Shown: positions 14,448 to 23,351, counted from the first letter of the stretch. The stretch: 32,754 nucleotides of DNA from Coriobacteriaceae bacterium AF08-21 (GCA_027687465.1 JAQCQR010000025.1:1-32754), one strand, 5' to 3'. Translations and numbers: made by a program. The notes: generated by a model not told the origin, from the sequence alone.

Positions 14448-15161
14448 TTAACCACCCAGGTAGGCTTTGCGGACGTTATCGTCGTGCAGGAGCTCTTGAC
14501 CGGTGCCGGTCATGGTGATCTTGCCGGTCTCGAGCACGTAGCCGCGCGTGGCGATCGAGAGTGCCATCTGCGCGTTCTGCTCGACCAGAAGCACCGTGGT
14601 GCCGGCCTTGTGCAGGTCCTCGACAATCTGGAAGATCTGCTCAATCAGAATCGGCGCCAGGCCCATGGAAGGCTCGTCGAGCATGAGCAGCTTGGGGTTA
14701 CTCATAAGGGCGCGGCCCATAACGAGCATCTGCTGCTCGCCGCCCGAAAGGGTGCCGGCGACCTGGCGACGGCGCTCCTTCAGGCGCGGGAACTGCTCGT
14801 AGACGCGCTCTAGGCCCGGAGCCACCGTGGACTTGGGCTGCGTATAGGCGCCCATCTCCAGGTTCTCCTCGACCGTCATCTGCAAAAAGGCGCGACGGCC
14901 CTCGGGAACCTGGGCCAGGCCCTTGCCCACCAACTTGTCGGCAGGCGTATGGGTAATGTCCTCGCCCATAAACTTGATGGAACCGGTCTTAGAGCGCAGC
15001 AGGCCCGAAACGGTTTTAAGCGTCGTGGACTTACCGGCACCGTTGGCACCGATCAAGGCCACGATCTCACCCTCGTTGACGTTAAAGGAGATGTCCTTGA
15101 TGGCGTGGATGGCGCCGTACCAGACGTTGATGTTGTAGACGGAAAGCATCGGCTCTGCCAT
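14448..15161 (-). CDS. livF: Branched-chain amino acid ABC transporter ATPase LivF
   Basis: Cytoplasmic ATP-binding subunit of a high-affinity amino-acid importer. The 237-residue protein has Walker A GANGAGKST (38-46), the ABC signature LSGGEQQML, Walker B LLMLDEPSMGL and the switch histidine region replaced by LLVEQN, as is usual for LivF. GGGGGAG lies 6 nt before the ATG, and the livG stop codon abuts it (TAAATG). It is the last gene of livHMGF. Confidence 0.95.
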   Translation of the reverse strand: MAEPMLSVYNINVWYGAIHAIKDISFNVNEGEIVALIGANGAGKSTTLKTVSGLLRSKTGSIKFMGEDITHTPADKLVGKGLAQVPEGRRAFLQMTVEENLEMGAYTQPKSTVAPGLERVYEQFPRLKERRRQVAGTLSGGEQQMLVMGRALMSNPKLLMLDEPSMGLAPILIEQIFQIVEDLHKAGTTVLLVEQNAQMALSIATRGYVLETGKITMTGTGQELLHDDNVRKAYLGG

Positions 15162-16022
15162 TTAGTTCTCCCCCTTATCCTGCTTGCCCAGATATGCCTC
15201 AATAACGGCGTCGTTGTTCTGGATTTCCTCGGCCGTGCCCTTGGCGATGACCTTGCCAAAGTTAAGCACGCAGATGCCCTCGCAGATGTTCATGACGAGC
15301 GACATGTCGTGCTCGATCAGCATGATGGCAATGCCAAAGGTGTCGCGGATCTTTACGATGTTCGCCATGAGCTCCGCGGTCTCGGACGGGTTCATGCCGG
15401 CGGCAGGCTCGTCGAGCAGCAGCAGCTTGGGGTTGGTGGCAAGCGCGCGGACGATCTCCAGACGACGCTGGGCGCCATAAGGCAGTGAGCCGGCCTGCTC
15501 ATTTGCCAGGTGCTCCATATCAAAGATGGACAGCAGTTCCATGGCGCGCTCGTGGGCGGCCTTCTCGTGCTTCCAATACGTCGGCAGGCGCAGCACGCCC
15601 TCAAAACCGGAGTAGCGCTCCTGATTGTGCAGGCCGACCTTTACGTTGTCCTCCACCGTCATGGTGTTGAACAGGCGAATGTTCTGGAAGGTACGGGCAA
15701 TACCCATGCGGTTGACCTGATAGACCGACTTGCCCGAGGTGTCCTCACCGTCGAGCAGGATGGTGCCGTGCGTGGGCTGGTACACCTTGGTGAGCAGGTT
15801 GAAGACCGTGGTCTTACCGGCACCATTGGGGCCAATCAGGCCGGCGATCTCGGTCTTGCCGATAGTCAGGCTAAAGTCGTCGACCGCCTTAAGGCCACCG
15901 AACTCAATGCCCAGGTGGATGCACTCGAGCGCCGGGCGCTGGCCCAGGTCGCGATCGGGAACGATGGCGCCAGAAGGATACGGAACCATCTTGCCCTTGT
16001 TGAACTCAAACTTACTGGGCAT
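15162..16022 (-). CDS. livG: Branched-chain amino acid ABC transporter ATPase LivG
   Basis: Second ATPase of the importer, 286 residues. It shows Walker A GPNGAGKTT, the RTFQNIRLF Q-loop region, the LivG-type signature LPYGAQRRLEIVRAL in place of LSGGQ, Walker B LLLLDEPAAGM and LIEHDMSLV with the switch histidine. About 30 residues precede the ABC domain. AGGAGG precedes ATG 16022, and the gene overlaps the livM end by 11 nt, so translation is coupled. Confidence 0.95.
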   Translation of the reverse strand: MPSKFEFNKGKMVPYPSGAIVPDRDLGQRPALECIHLGIEFGGLKAVDDFSLTIGKTEIAGLIGPNGAGKTTVFNLLTKVYQPTHGTILLDGEDTSGKSVYQVNRMGIARTFQNIRLFNTMTVEDNVKVGLHNQERYSGFEGVLRLPTYWKHEKAAHERAMELLSIFDMEHLANEQAGSLPYGAQRRLEIVRALATNPKLLLLDEPAAGMNPSETAELMANIVKIRDTFGIAIMLIEHDMSLVMNICEGICVLNFGKVIAKGTAEEIQNNDAVIEAYLGKQDKGEN

Positions 16023-17100
16023 CGGCTGCCACCTCCTTCTTAGAACTAAAGCGGTCCTTAATGCGTGCGAAGAACGCCTTGAGCTGCGGGTTGTTGGTAA
16101 AGATCATGACCAGGATCAGCACGATGGCGTAGATGAGCATGCGGTAGTCCGAGAACTGACGGAGCAGCTCGGGAAGCACCGTGAGCAACGCCGCCGCGAT
16201 GACGGAGCCGCGCATATTGCCCAGACCACCCAGGACCACGAACACCAGGATGAGGATGGACGTGTTGAAGTCGAACTTGGTGGCGGAGAGCTGCGAGAAG
16301 TTTCCGCCGAAGAGAGCTCCGGCAGCACCGGCGAGGGCAGCGGAAACCACGAAGGCGATCATGCGGTACTCGGTGACGGAGATGCCTACGGACTCGGCTG
16401 CAATCTTGTTATCGCGCACTGCCATGATGGCACGGCCGGTACGGCTGCGAACCAGGTTGAGCACGATCACGAGTGCAACCATAACCAGGATGGCACCGGC
16501 GAGGAAGGTCGAGTACGTCGACACGCCCGAGGCGCCCTGGGCGCCCTTGATGATGGCGGTGCCGTCCTCGAGCAGGTGCAGATCGTCGATCGTGGAGTTA
16601 CCCGTGATGTTAAAGATCACGTGCAAGCCGCGGGAGTCGACACCCACAATGAGGCAGGTGACGATCTCTTTGATGATCTCGCCAAAGGCCAGCGTCACGA
16701 TAGCCAGGTAATCGCCGCTCAGGCGAAGAACCGGGATACCGATCAAAAAGCCCAGGATGGCAGCGGCGATGGCGCCGACCACGATGCTGATGACAAGACG
16801 CATCGGGTCGGAGGGGACGGCGCTCTCGAGGGCAACCGCAGTAACGATGCCCGTGTAGGCACCGACACTCATAAAGCCCGCATGGCCCAGCGACAGGTCG
16901 CCCGCGATGCCGACGACGAGGTTGAGGGAAATGGCCATGACGATGTAGGCCGTAATGGGAACCAACTGGCCGGCGATCATGCGCGGGATCATATGGTTGG
17001 ACTGCATAAAGAACACGATGGCAAATGCCACGATGCACATGGCGTACGTGACAAAGTCGTGACGCGTCTGCTTGTCTTTAAGAAACTTCATAACGCTCAC
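16012..17100 (-). CDS. livM: Branched-chain amino acid ABC transporter permease LivM
   Basis: A 362-residue inner-membrane permease with about nine or ten hydrophobic segments. It contains the LivM block LNLVVGIAGDLSLGHAGFMSVGAY and a cytoplasmic loop GRAIMAVRDNKIAAESVGIS that couples to the ATPases. The charged C-terminus is cytoplasmic. The start is GTG 17100, directly after the livH stop (TAGGTG), or ATG 17091 three codons later; both have a weak upstream G-rich site. Confidence 0.95.
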   Translation of the reverse strand: MSVMKFLKDKQTRHDFVTYAMCIVAFAIVFFMQSNHMIPRMIAGQLVPITAYIVMAISLNLVVGIAGDLSLGHAGFMSVGAYTGIVTAVALESAVPSDPMRLVISIVVGAIAAAILGFLIGIPVLRLSGDYLAIVTLAFGEIIKEIVTCLIVGVDSRGLHVIFNITGNSTIDDLHLLEDGTAIIKGAQGASGVSTYSTFLAGAILVMVALVIVLNLVRSRTGRAIMAVRDNKIAAESVGISVTEYRMIAFVVSAALAGAAGALFGGNFSQLSATKFDFNTSILILVFVVLGGLGNMRGSVIAAALLTVLPELLRQFSDYRMLIYAIVLILVMIFTNNPQLKAFFARIKDRFSSKKEVAADAQ

Positions 17101-17982
17101 CTACACCTTCTCGGGAACGTACTTGCCCAAGAGGCCGGCAGGCTTGACGAGCAGGACGATGATCAGAACACCAAAGACGATGGAGTTGGCAAGGCTCGTG
17201 GAAATGTAGGCCTGCGCCATCGCCTCAATGATGCCGATGAGAATGCCACCGACAAAGGCGCCGGGGATGGAGCCGATGCCACCGAAGACGGCGGCATCGA
17301 AGGCCTTGATGCCAGGCATGGCGCCCGTGGTGGGCTGTAGCACCGGCGAGTAGGAGCACAGGAGCACGCCGGCGATGGCGGCAAGCGCAGAGCCGATGGC
17401 AAACGTCATCGAGATGGTGCGGTTGACGTTGATGCCCATGAGCTGAGCGGCGGCCTTGTCCTCGGACACGGCGCGCATGGCTTTGCCCATCTTGGTCTTA
17501 CCTGTAAAGAACATCAGACCGGCCATGATAACCAGGCAGGCGACGATGGTGACGAGCGAGACGGCGCTTACGTTGAACTTGGCCAAGAACTCCGGCACCT
17601 GGAAGGTGACGAGCGAAGTGAAGTTCTTGGGCGTGGCGCCCCACAGAAGCTGCGCGGCGTTCTGCAGGAAGTAAGACACGCCGATGGCCGTGATCAGAAC
17701 GGCCAGAGGGCCCGCCTGGCGCAGCGGCTTGTATGCCAGACCCTCGATGAGAACACCGAGAACCGTGCAGACCACACAAGAGAGAACTACAGATGCCCAG
17801 CCCGGGAGGCCGAGATATGACGTGGCACAGAACGAGACATAGGCACCGACCATGATGACGTCGCCGTGAGCGAAGTTGAGCATCTTGGCGATACCGTAGA
17901 CCATGGTGTAGCCCAACGCGATGATGGCGTAGACGCTGCCCATGGACAGGCCGTTGACCAGGTATTGGATAAAGACCGTCAT
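17101..17982 (-). CDS. livH: Branched-chain amino acid ABC transporter permease LivH
   Basis: A 293-residue inner-membrane permease, partner of LivM. It has GLSMGSVYAIIALGYTMVYG and NFAHGDVIMVGAY near the N-terminus and the coupling loop GKAMRAVSEDKAAAQLMGI, with about eight membrane segments. I start at ATG 17982 because AAAGGGGG lies 9 nt upstream; the frame stays open to 18075, but those extra residues are not conserved in type. It follows livK by 139 nt containing a hairpin. Confidence 0.95.
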   Translation of the reverse strand: MTVFIQYLVNGLSMGSVYAIIALGYTMVYGIAKMLNFAHGDVIMVGAYVSFCATSYLGLPGWASVVLSCVVCTVLGVLIEGLAYKPLRQAGPLAVLITAIGVSYFLQNAAQLLWGATPKNFTSLVTFQVPEFLAKFNVSAVSLVTIVACLVIMAGLMFFTGKTKMGKAMRAVSEDKAAAQLMGINVNRTISMTFAIGSALAAIAGVLLCSYSPVLQPTTGAMPGIKAFDAAVFGGIGSIPGAFVGGILIGIIEAMAQAYISTSLANSIVFGVLIIVLLVKPAGLLGKYVPEKV

Positions 17983-18058
17983 GTTCCACATCCCCCTTTC
18001 GAATAGGTTTCCAGTTGATGTATGAAACAGGGACGTTACATCGTCCCTAGATACCAAG

Positions 18059-18090
18059 CAAGCAGGGAAGGCCAAAACCTCCCCTGCTTG
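18059..18090 (-). promoter_or_regulatory. Intercistronic hairpin between livK and livH
   Basis: A 13-bp stem (18059-18071 with 18078-18090, one G-U pair on the minus strand, loop of 6) with no T-tract after it. Such stems after a binding-protein gene often protect the upstream mRNA from 3' decay or end part of the transcripts, giving more binding protein than permease. Confidence 0.6.
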
Positions 18091-18121
18091 GGATCAAAAC
18101 CGCTCTATGTAAGGCGGCCTA

Positions 18122-19309
18122 TTAGGCCTGTACGTACTTGCCGTCGGTAATGACGTACGCCGTCGGGTCCTTCTGGACCTGGCCCTTATCGTTCCAGGTG
18201 AGCTTGCCGGTCAAGCCGTCAACGGTAATGTTGCGCATGGCCTCGGGCAGCTTGTCGGCGACTTCGGTCGGATCGGCGTCGACGCCAAGGCCGGCCTCCT
18301 TGAGGGCCTCGGCCACAGCATGCACGCCGTCGTAGGCGTCGGCGGCAAACTGGTCGGGGGTATCGCCGTACTTATCCTTGTAAGCGTTGACGAAGTCGGC
18401 GTTCTTCTCGTCGTCGGCGGAGAACGGGGTCATGAGCAGCAGGCCCTCGGCAAGAGAGGTGTCGAAGCCCTCAACGCCCAGGATGCCGTCCATGCCGTCG
18501 CAGCCCATCATCTTTACGTCGTAGCCCATGTCCTTGGCGTTCTTGAGCAGGACGGACGCAGGGGTGTAGTAGATCGGGGCAAAGATCATGGTGGCGCCTG
18601 CCTGCTTGGCCTTGGTCAGCTGGTTGGTAAAGCTCGTGGCGGAGTCGTCCTTAAAGGTCTCCTCGTCGACAATCTCAAGCTTAGACTTAGCGGCCTGGGC
18701 CTTAAAGGAATCTGCGATGCCCGAAGAATAGGCGTCGCCGGAGTTATAGAACAGCACGAACTTCTCGTTCGCATATTTCTCTGCCAGGAACTTGGCAGCG
18801 TTGACACCTTGGTTGGGGTCGGTAAAGCAAACCTGGAAGACGCAATCCTTGCCTTTGGTAACGTCCTCGGAGGACGCGGACGGGGTGATCATGAACGTCT
18901 CGGGGTCGTTGCCGCACTCGGCGGCAACGGCGACCGACGCACCCGTGGTGGTAGGACCGACGAGGGCCTGCATGCCCCAGTCGAGCAGGGTGTTGAAGGC
19001 GTTGACGGCCTTCTCGCCGTCAGCCTGGTCGTCCTCGGCCTTGCTGACAAGCGGCAGCTCCTTAGTCGAGAAATCCTTGCAGCCAAGCTCGACAGCCTGT
19101 GTAACGGACTTGCCGTAGGACGCGTTGGCGCCGGTCAGCGGGCCGATGGTGCCGATCTTAAACGAAGCGTCGCCCGACGCGGAACCGCTGTCGCCGCCGT
19201 TGGAGGAGCAGCCAGCTAGAATGGACATCGCCCCCAGACCTGCTGCGCTCGCGATAACGCTCCTGCGATTCATAACAGGGTTCAATGACTTACCGGTGAG
19301 GCTCGACAT
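18122..19309 (-). CDS. livK: Branched-chain amino acid ABC substrate-binding lipoprotein
   Basis: A 395-residue extracytoplasmic solute receptor anchored by lipid. The N-terminus has twin arginines (15-16, NRRSVIAS) and a lipobox LAGC with Cys34, then a Gly/Ser/Asp linker. The mature part is a type I periplasmic-binding fold, starting FKIGTIGPLTGANASYG and containing ALVGPTTTGASVAVA and DQFAADAYDGVHA. AGGAG lies 7 nt before ATG 19309. It is first of livK-livH-M-G-F. It is closely similar to the next gene upstream, so one copy arose by duplication. The ligand is probably leucine, isoleucine or valine, but other amino acids are possible. Confidence 0.93.
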   Translation of the reverse strand: MSSLTGKSLNPVMNRRSVIASAAGLGAMSILAGCSSNGGDSGSASGDASFKIGTIGPLTGANASYGKSVTQAVELGCKDFSTKELPLVSKAEDDQADGEKAVNAFNTLLDWGMQALVGPTTTGASVAVAAECGNDPETFMITPSASSEDVTKGKDCVFQVCFTDPNQGVNAAKFLAEKYANEKFVLFYNSGDAYSSGIADSFKAQAAKSKLEIVDEETFKDDSATSFTNQLTKAKQAGATMIFAPIYYTPASVLLKNAKDMGYDVKMMGCDGMDGILGVEGFDTSLAEGLLLMTPFSADDEKNADFVNAYKDKYGDTPDQFAADAYDGVHAVAEALKEAGLGVDADPTEVADKLPEAMRNITVDGLTGKLTWNDKGQVQKDPTAYVITDGKYVQA

Positions 19310-19330
19310 GCGGCTCTCCTCTCAAATCTC

Positions 19331-19351
19331 GTCGGGTTTTGGTTACCCGAC
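19331..19351 (-). promoter_or_regulatory. Leader hairpin upstream of livK
   Basis: A perfect 7-bp dyad GTCGGGT/ACCCGAC with a 7-nt loop in the presumed 5' untranslated region, ending about 15 nt before the livK ribosome-binding site. It could be an operator or a leader stem. Confidence 0.45.
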
Positions 19352-19384
19352 AGGCCATCCTTCGCCGTGTTCGGCGTTCGCAAA

Positions 19385-19427
19385 ATAGTAGACGCTTTAG
19401 TTGAGAAAAGTGGCGATTATTTCAACT
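19385..19427 (-). promoter_or_regulatory. Candidate livK promoter and operator region
   Basis: The 271-bp gap between the two binding-protein genes is markedly A+T-rich at 19385-19530. On the minus strand TACTAT (19390-19385) is a candidate -10. An inverted repeat AGTTGA-N17-TCAACT (19399-19404, 19422-19427) lies where the -35 should be and may bind a regulator. No good -35 is seen. Confidence 0.35.
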
Positions 19428-19580
19428 TTTCTTTTGTTTTGTCCGTTTATCCATAGTTATGCGTATTTCTATTGGTTTATGCAGTTTAGCCACTTTATTG
19501 TGTAAAAGTAATGTTTCCATTCTGTTACAAGCGTCCCCGCCCTGAATAATACAGCCTCACCGGTAGCGCTTTATGCGCAC

Positions 19581-20747
19581 TTAGGCGGCGATGTACTTGC
19601 CGTCCTGGATCACATAGGCTGTAGCGGGCTTCTCGACTTGGCCCTCGTCGTTCCACGTGAGCTCGCCCGTCAGACCCTCGATCTTGATCTTGCGCATGGC
19701 CTTGGCAAGATCGCCGGCAATGTCGGCGCCGTCGGCCGTAATGTCGATGTTTGCCTTATCGATAGCCTCGACAATCGCATGGACGCAGTCATAGGCATCG
19801 GCGGCAAACTGGTTGGGCGTCTCGTCGTAGGCGTCCTTATATGCCTTGACGAAGTCGGCGTTCTTCTCATCGTCGGCAGAGAACGGGGTCATGAGCAGCA
19901 CGCCCTCGGCAAGAGAGGTGTCGAAGCCCTCGACGGAGAGCAGGCCGTCCATGCCGTCGGTACCCATGAGGGTCATGTCGTATCCCATGTCCTTGGCGTT
20001 CTTGAGCAAAACGGACGCCGGCGTGTAGTAGATCGGCGCAAAGATGAGCGTGGCGCCGGCCTCCTTGGCCTTGGTGAGCTGGTTGGTAAAGCTCGTGGAG
20101 GAGTCGTCCTTAAAGGTCTCGGTATCGACGACATCAAGTTTGGACTCCTTGGCCTGCTCGGCAAAGGCATCGGCAACACCCGAGCTGTACGTATCGCCGG
20201 AGTTGTAGAACAGGGCGATCTTGGCGTCTGCATACTTCTCGGCCAAGAACTTCGCGGCGCTGGCACCCATGGTGGGATCGGTGAAGCAAACCTGAAAGAC
20301 CGTTGTCTTATCCTTGGTCACGTCGAGCGACGAGGCCGAAGGCGTGACCATGAGCATATCGTCGGCAATCTCGCCCGAGACGGCGACGGCAGCACCGGTG
20401 GTGACGGGGCCGACGAGCGCCTGCATGCCCCAGTCGCACAACGTATTGAAGGCGTTGATGGCCTTCTCGCCGTCGGCGACATCGTCCTCGGACTTAAGCG
20501 AGAGTTTGAGGTCCTTGGTCGAGAAATCCTTGGCGGCAAGCTTGGCACCCTTCTCGGCCGAAACGCCATAGGTTGCCGCGGCGCCGGTCAGAGGGCCGAT
20601 GACACCGATCTTGAAGGTCTTGCCGTCATCGGCGGAGCCGCCGTCCGAGCCACCCGACGAACAACCAGCGAGTGCCGCGGTGCTGCCGAGCGCCGCGGCG
20701 CCGGCGAGAAAGTTCCTTCGGCTGAGCGTGCTGTTGATGTTGAACAT
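19581..20747 (-). CDS. Second branched-chain amino acid-type binding lipoprotein
   Basis: A 388-residue paralogue of the following livK; long stretches are identical, for example TSFTNQLTKAK and YYTPASVLLKNAKDMGYD, while the N-terminus and many ligand-side residues differ. The signal has a Tat-type SRRNFLAGAA with arginines 10-11 and a lipobox LAGC (Cys29). GGGGG lies 5 nt before the ATG. It has no permease or ATPase of its own and probably feeds the same LivHMGF complex, widening its substrate range, as LivJ and LivK do in E. coli. The 271-bp A+T-rich gap after it suggests separate transcription from livK. Confidence 0.92.
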   Translation of the reverse strand: MFNINSTLSRRNFLAGAAALGSTAALAGCSSGGSDGGSADDGKTFKIGVIGPLTGAAATYGVSAEKGAKLAAKDFSTKDLKLSLKSEDDVADGEKAINAFNTLCDWGMQALVGPVTTGAAVAVSGEIADDMLMVTPSASSLDVTKDKTTVFQVCFTDPTMGASAAKFLAEKYADAKIALFYNSGDTYSSGVADAFAEQAKESKLDVVDTETFKDDSSTSFTNQLTKAKEAGATLIFAPIYYTPASVLLKNAKDMGYDMTLMGTDGMDGLLSVEGFDTSLAEGVLLMTPFSADDEKNADFVKAYKDAYDETPNQFAADAYDCVHAIVEAIDKANIDITADGADIAGDLAKAMRKIKIEGLTGELTWNDEGQVEKPATAYVIQDGKYIAA

Positions 20748-20998
20748 GGTGTCCCCCTTTTTCGCTGGCCGCAGTGCGGTCGTCTTGCGGTACGGGGCAA
20801 ACCTTATGGCGCAAACGTTGACAGTTTGTTACGGAGTTCCGTTTGTAGCGAGCATGTTTCCAATGTTTCCGCAGCGTTTCGGGGGTGCCGTTTTGTGCGA
20901 CTCCTGTTGCCTGGCGAGCACGCGCCCCCGGTTCACGCTAAAATGCACTCAACCTTTAAGCGGTTAATCCATCCATAAGATGCACGAAGGAGCTATCT
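20748..20998. promoter_or_regulatory. Divergent control region, liv receptor / hom
   Basis: A 251-bp gap between divergent genes. It holds a dyad ACGGAGTTCCGT (20831-20842) near its middle. On the plus strand TAAAAT (20939-20944) is a candidate -10 for hom about 55 nt before its start; the -35 is not recognisable. No riboswitch or T-box features (no long stem-I or NGGN bulge with terminator) were seen. Confidence 0.35.
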
Positions 20999-22342
20999 AT
21001 GAGCGAACCCCTGCGCACCGTGAACGTCGGTCTGATCGGTCTGGGAACCGTCGGCGGCGGCGTGGCTCGTCTGATCAAGAGCCACCACGATGAGTACCTG
21101 GCAGCCTACGGCATCGACCTTAAGCTGACCCGCGCCTGCGCGCTTGCCTGGGAGCAGGCCGAGGCGGCAGGCATTGAGCGCGAGGCTTTTACGAGCGACT
21201 GGCACGATGTCGTCACCGACCCCGCCGTCGACATCGTCGTTGAGCTGATCGGCGGCGAGCACCCCGCGACCGAGATCTTCACCACCGCCTTTGAGCACGG
21301 CAAGCACGTCGTCTCTGCCAACAAGGCCCTGCTGGGCCGTCATGTCGAGACGCTCGCCGAGAAGGCGCGCGCGTGCGGCGTGCAGATTAAGTGCGAGGCC
21401 AGCTGCGGTGGCGGCATCCCCATCGTGAGCACGCTCGAGCACGACCTGGTGGGCAACAAGATCCTGACCATCGCCGGCATTCTCAACGGTACCACCAACT
21501 ATATCCTGTCGCGCATGGACGCCGAGGGCGCCGATTACGCCGACGTGCTTGCCGACGCGCAGGCCAAGGGCTATGCCGAGGCCGACCCGTCCGCCGACGT
21601 CGACGGCTTCGACGCCGCCAGCAAGACGGCCATCCTCGCCTCCATCGGCTTTGGCACCCGCGTTACCACCGACGATGTGTACCAGCAGGGTATCCGTACC
21701 ATCGGCGCCGAGGACATCGCCCAGGCCCGCGAGCTCGGCTACACCATTAAGCTGCTCGGTATCGCCCGCAACACCGACGCCGGTGTCGACGTCCGCGTGC
21801 ATCCCACGCTGATCCCCGCCGATCACATGCTTGCCAAGGTCAACGGCGCCATGAACGCTGTCTACGTGGTAGGCGACGCCGTGGGCGAGACTATGTTTTA
21901 CGGTGCCGGCGCAGGCTCCTTCCCCACCGCAAGCGCCGTCGTGGGCGATATCCTGTCGCTCTCCGAGCAGATCAGCCGCGGCGTGGCCCCGCTGCCCGAG
22001 ATTGAGCCCTATGGCCACAACCTCGCCTTTAAGCCCATGGACGAGCTCCAGACCAAGTACTATGTGCGCCTGAAAGTCGCCGACCGCGTGGGCGCCCTGT
22101 CCGAGACGGTCGATATCTTTGCCAAGCACAACATCTCGATCTCGCTCATCAACCAGGTCGAGGACGGCAAGTCGGGCGTTAGCGATGCCTGCTCGGTCAT
22201 CTTCCTGACGCACCGCGCGCTCGAGAAGGACGTCCAGGCTGCCGCCGCCGAGCTTGCCAGCGTCGACTGCGTGGCCGAGGTCGCCAACGTCCTGCGCATC
22301 GAGGACGTCGAGGCTTGGACCGAAGGCGTCATGGCGAACTAA
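20999..22342 (+). CDS. hom: Homoserine dehydrogenase
   Basis: NAD(P)-dependent reduction of aspartate semialdehyde to homoserine, the branch to threonine and methionine. The 447-residue protein has an N-terminal Rossmann motif GLGTVGGG (14-21), a VSANKALLGRH nucleotide-domain block, a catalytic-domain segment ILNGTTNYIL and AKGYAEADPSADVDGFDAASK (catalytic lysine region), and a C-terminal ACT domain near 365-447 that normally senses threonine. AAGGAG lies 6 nt before the ATG. A strong terminator follows, so it is monocistronic; thrC and thrB are not adjacent. Confidence 0.97.
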   Translation: MSEPLRTVNVGLIGLGTVGGGVARLIKSHHDEYLAAYGIDLKLTRACALAWEQAEAAGIEREAFTSDWHDVVTDPAVDIVVELIGGEHPATEIFTTAFEHGKHVVSANKALLGRHVETLAEKARACGVQIKCEASCGGGIPIVSTLEHDLVGNKILTIAGILNGTTNYILSRMDAEGADYADVLADAQAKGYAEADPSADVDGFDAASKTAILASIGFGTRVTTDDVYQQGIRTIGAEDIAQARELGYTIKLLGIARNTDAGVDVRVHPTLIPADHMLAKVNGAMNAVYVVGDAVGETMFYGAGAGSFPTASAVVGDILSLSEQISRGVAPLPEIEPYGHNLAFKPMDELQTKYYVRLKVADRVGALSETVDIFAKHNISISLINQVEDGKSGVSDACSVIFLTHRALEKDVQAAAAELASVDCVAEVANVLRIEDVEAWTEGVMAN

Positions 22343-22373
22343 CCCAACGCTCGCCCAGCAATACGCGCTTTGA

Positions 22374-22407
22374 GGGCTCCCGTCCGATGTGGGACGGGAG
22401 CCCTTTT
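22374..22407 (+). terminator. hom terminator
   Basis: A perfect 12-bp stem GGGCTCCCGTCC/GGACGGGAGCCC (22374-22385 and 22392-22403) followed by TTTT, 31 nt after the hom stop. Confidence 0.92.
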
Positions 22408-22556
22408 GTCACCTGCCCTAAGCACAACGGCAAAGCACATTTGCGCGAGCCGCTCATCGGTAACGCGGGCTACCGTTCACCGATATGCAAACGCGGCCGA
22501 TTCCGACTACCGCTACGCTGTGCTGCGAATGTCCGCCCGCGATGAGAGGAAGCACC

Positions 22557-23306
22557 ATGTTGCTCGAGGGCAAGAAAGCAATCATCACCGGAGGCACACG
22601 CGGTATCGGCTATGCCATCGCCTGCCGTTTTATCGAGGAAGGCGCTGCCGTCACCGTCTTTGGCTCGCGCCAGGAGACTGCCGACACGGCCGTTGAGAAG
22701 CTGACAGCCGCCTATCCCGACGCCAAGGTCTGGGGTCGCTCCTGCGATCTCACCTCGCTCGAGGCCGTGACTGAGGCCTTTACGCAGACTGCAGCCGACA
22801 TGGGCGGCTTGGACACGGTCGTCAACAATGCCGGTATCTCCCAGCGTTCACCCCTCTTGGACTACACGGCCGAGGAGTTCGCCAAAGTTATGGACCTCAA
22901 CGTCGTCGCCGTCTTTAATGGCCACCAGGCTGCCGCCAAGATCATGACCGAGGCCGGCCACGGCGGCACCATCACTACCACAAGCTCGATGGTCGCCAAG
23001 TACGGCCAGCCCTCCGGCGTCGGTTACCCCACGTCCAAGTTTGCCGTCAACGGTATGGTCCAGTCGCTCTCGCGCGAGCTCGCTCCCATGGGCATCCGCG
23101 TCAACGCCGTCGCCCCCGGCGTGACTAAGACCGACATGGTCGCCAACCTGCCCGAAGAGGTCATCAAGCCCATCATCGCCACCATTCCGCTGGGTCGCAT
23201 GGGCGAGCCCGAGGATGTCGCCAACGCCTTTGTTTTCCTGGCGAGCGACATGTCCTCCTATGTCACGGGCGCCGTGCTCCCCGTCGACGGAGCCGCCCGC
23301 TCCTAA
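22557..23306 (+). CDS. Short-chain dehydrogenase/reductase (FabG-like)
   Basis: A 249-residue classical SDR. The NAD(P) motif TGGTRGIG lies near residues 11-18, NNAG in the centre, and the active site has Ser in TTSSMVAKYG and YPTSK; the PGVTKTDM and late MSSYVTGAVLPVDGA blocks are typical. The fold is closest to 3-oxoacyl-ACP reductase and glucose-dehydrogenase-like members; without other fatty-acid genes nearby the substrate is open. I start at ATG 22557 (GAGGA 7 nt upstream) rather than the frame's earlier ATG at 22485. The 214-bp gap before it contains the hom terminator and small dyads but no clear promoter. Confidence 0.9.
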   Translation: MLLEGKKAIITGGTRGIGYAIACRFIEEGAAVTVFGSRQETADTAVEKLTAAYPDAKVWGRSCDLTSLEAVTEAFTQTAADMGGLDTVVNNAGISQRSPLLDYTAEEFAKVMDLNVVAVFNGHQAAAKIMTEAGHGGTITTTSSMVAKYGQPSGVGYPTSKFAVNGMVQSLSRELAPMGIRVNAVAPGVTKTDMVANLPEEVIKPIIATIPLGRMGEPEDVANAFVFLASDMSSYVTGAVLPVDGAARS

Positions 23307-23351
23307 GGAGCCACAAGCTTTGGCTTCAAGCTTCAACATAGCTCAACCAAA

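Noticed and set aside
15730..17340. A 536-codon plus-strand frame opposite livM and livG
   Set aside because: Antisense shadow with repetitive His/Asp-rich composition; the sense strand encodes clear transporter subunits.
19638..20978. A 446-codon plus-strand frame opposite the second receptor gene
   Set aside because: Antisense shadow; the opposite strand has a lipoprotein signal and a binding-protein fold.
20748..20998. T-box or amino-acid riboswitch upstream of hom
   Set aside because: No T-box sequence, lysine-type core or attenuator terminator could be found.
20993..22213. A 406-codon minus-strand frame opposite hom
   Set aside because: Antisense shadow without a ribosome-binding site or domain.
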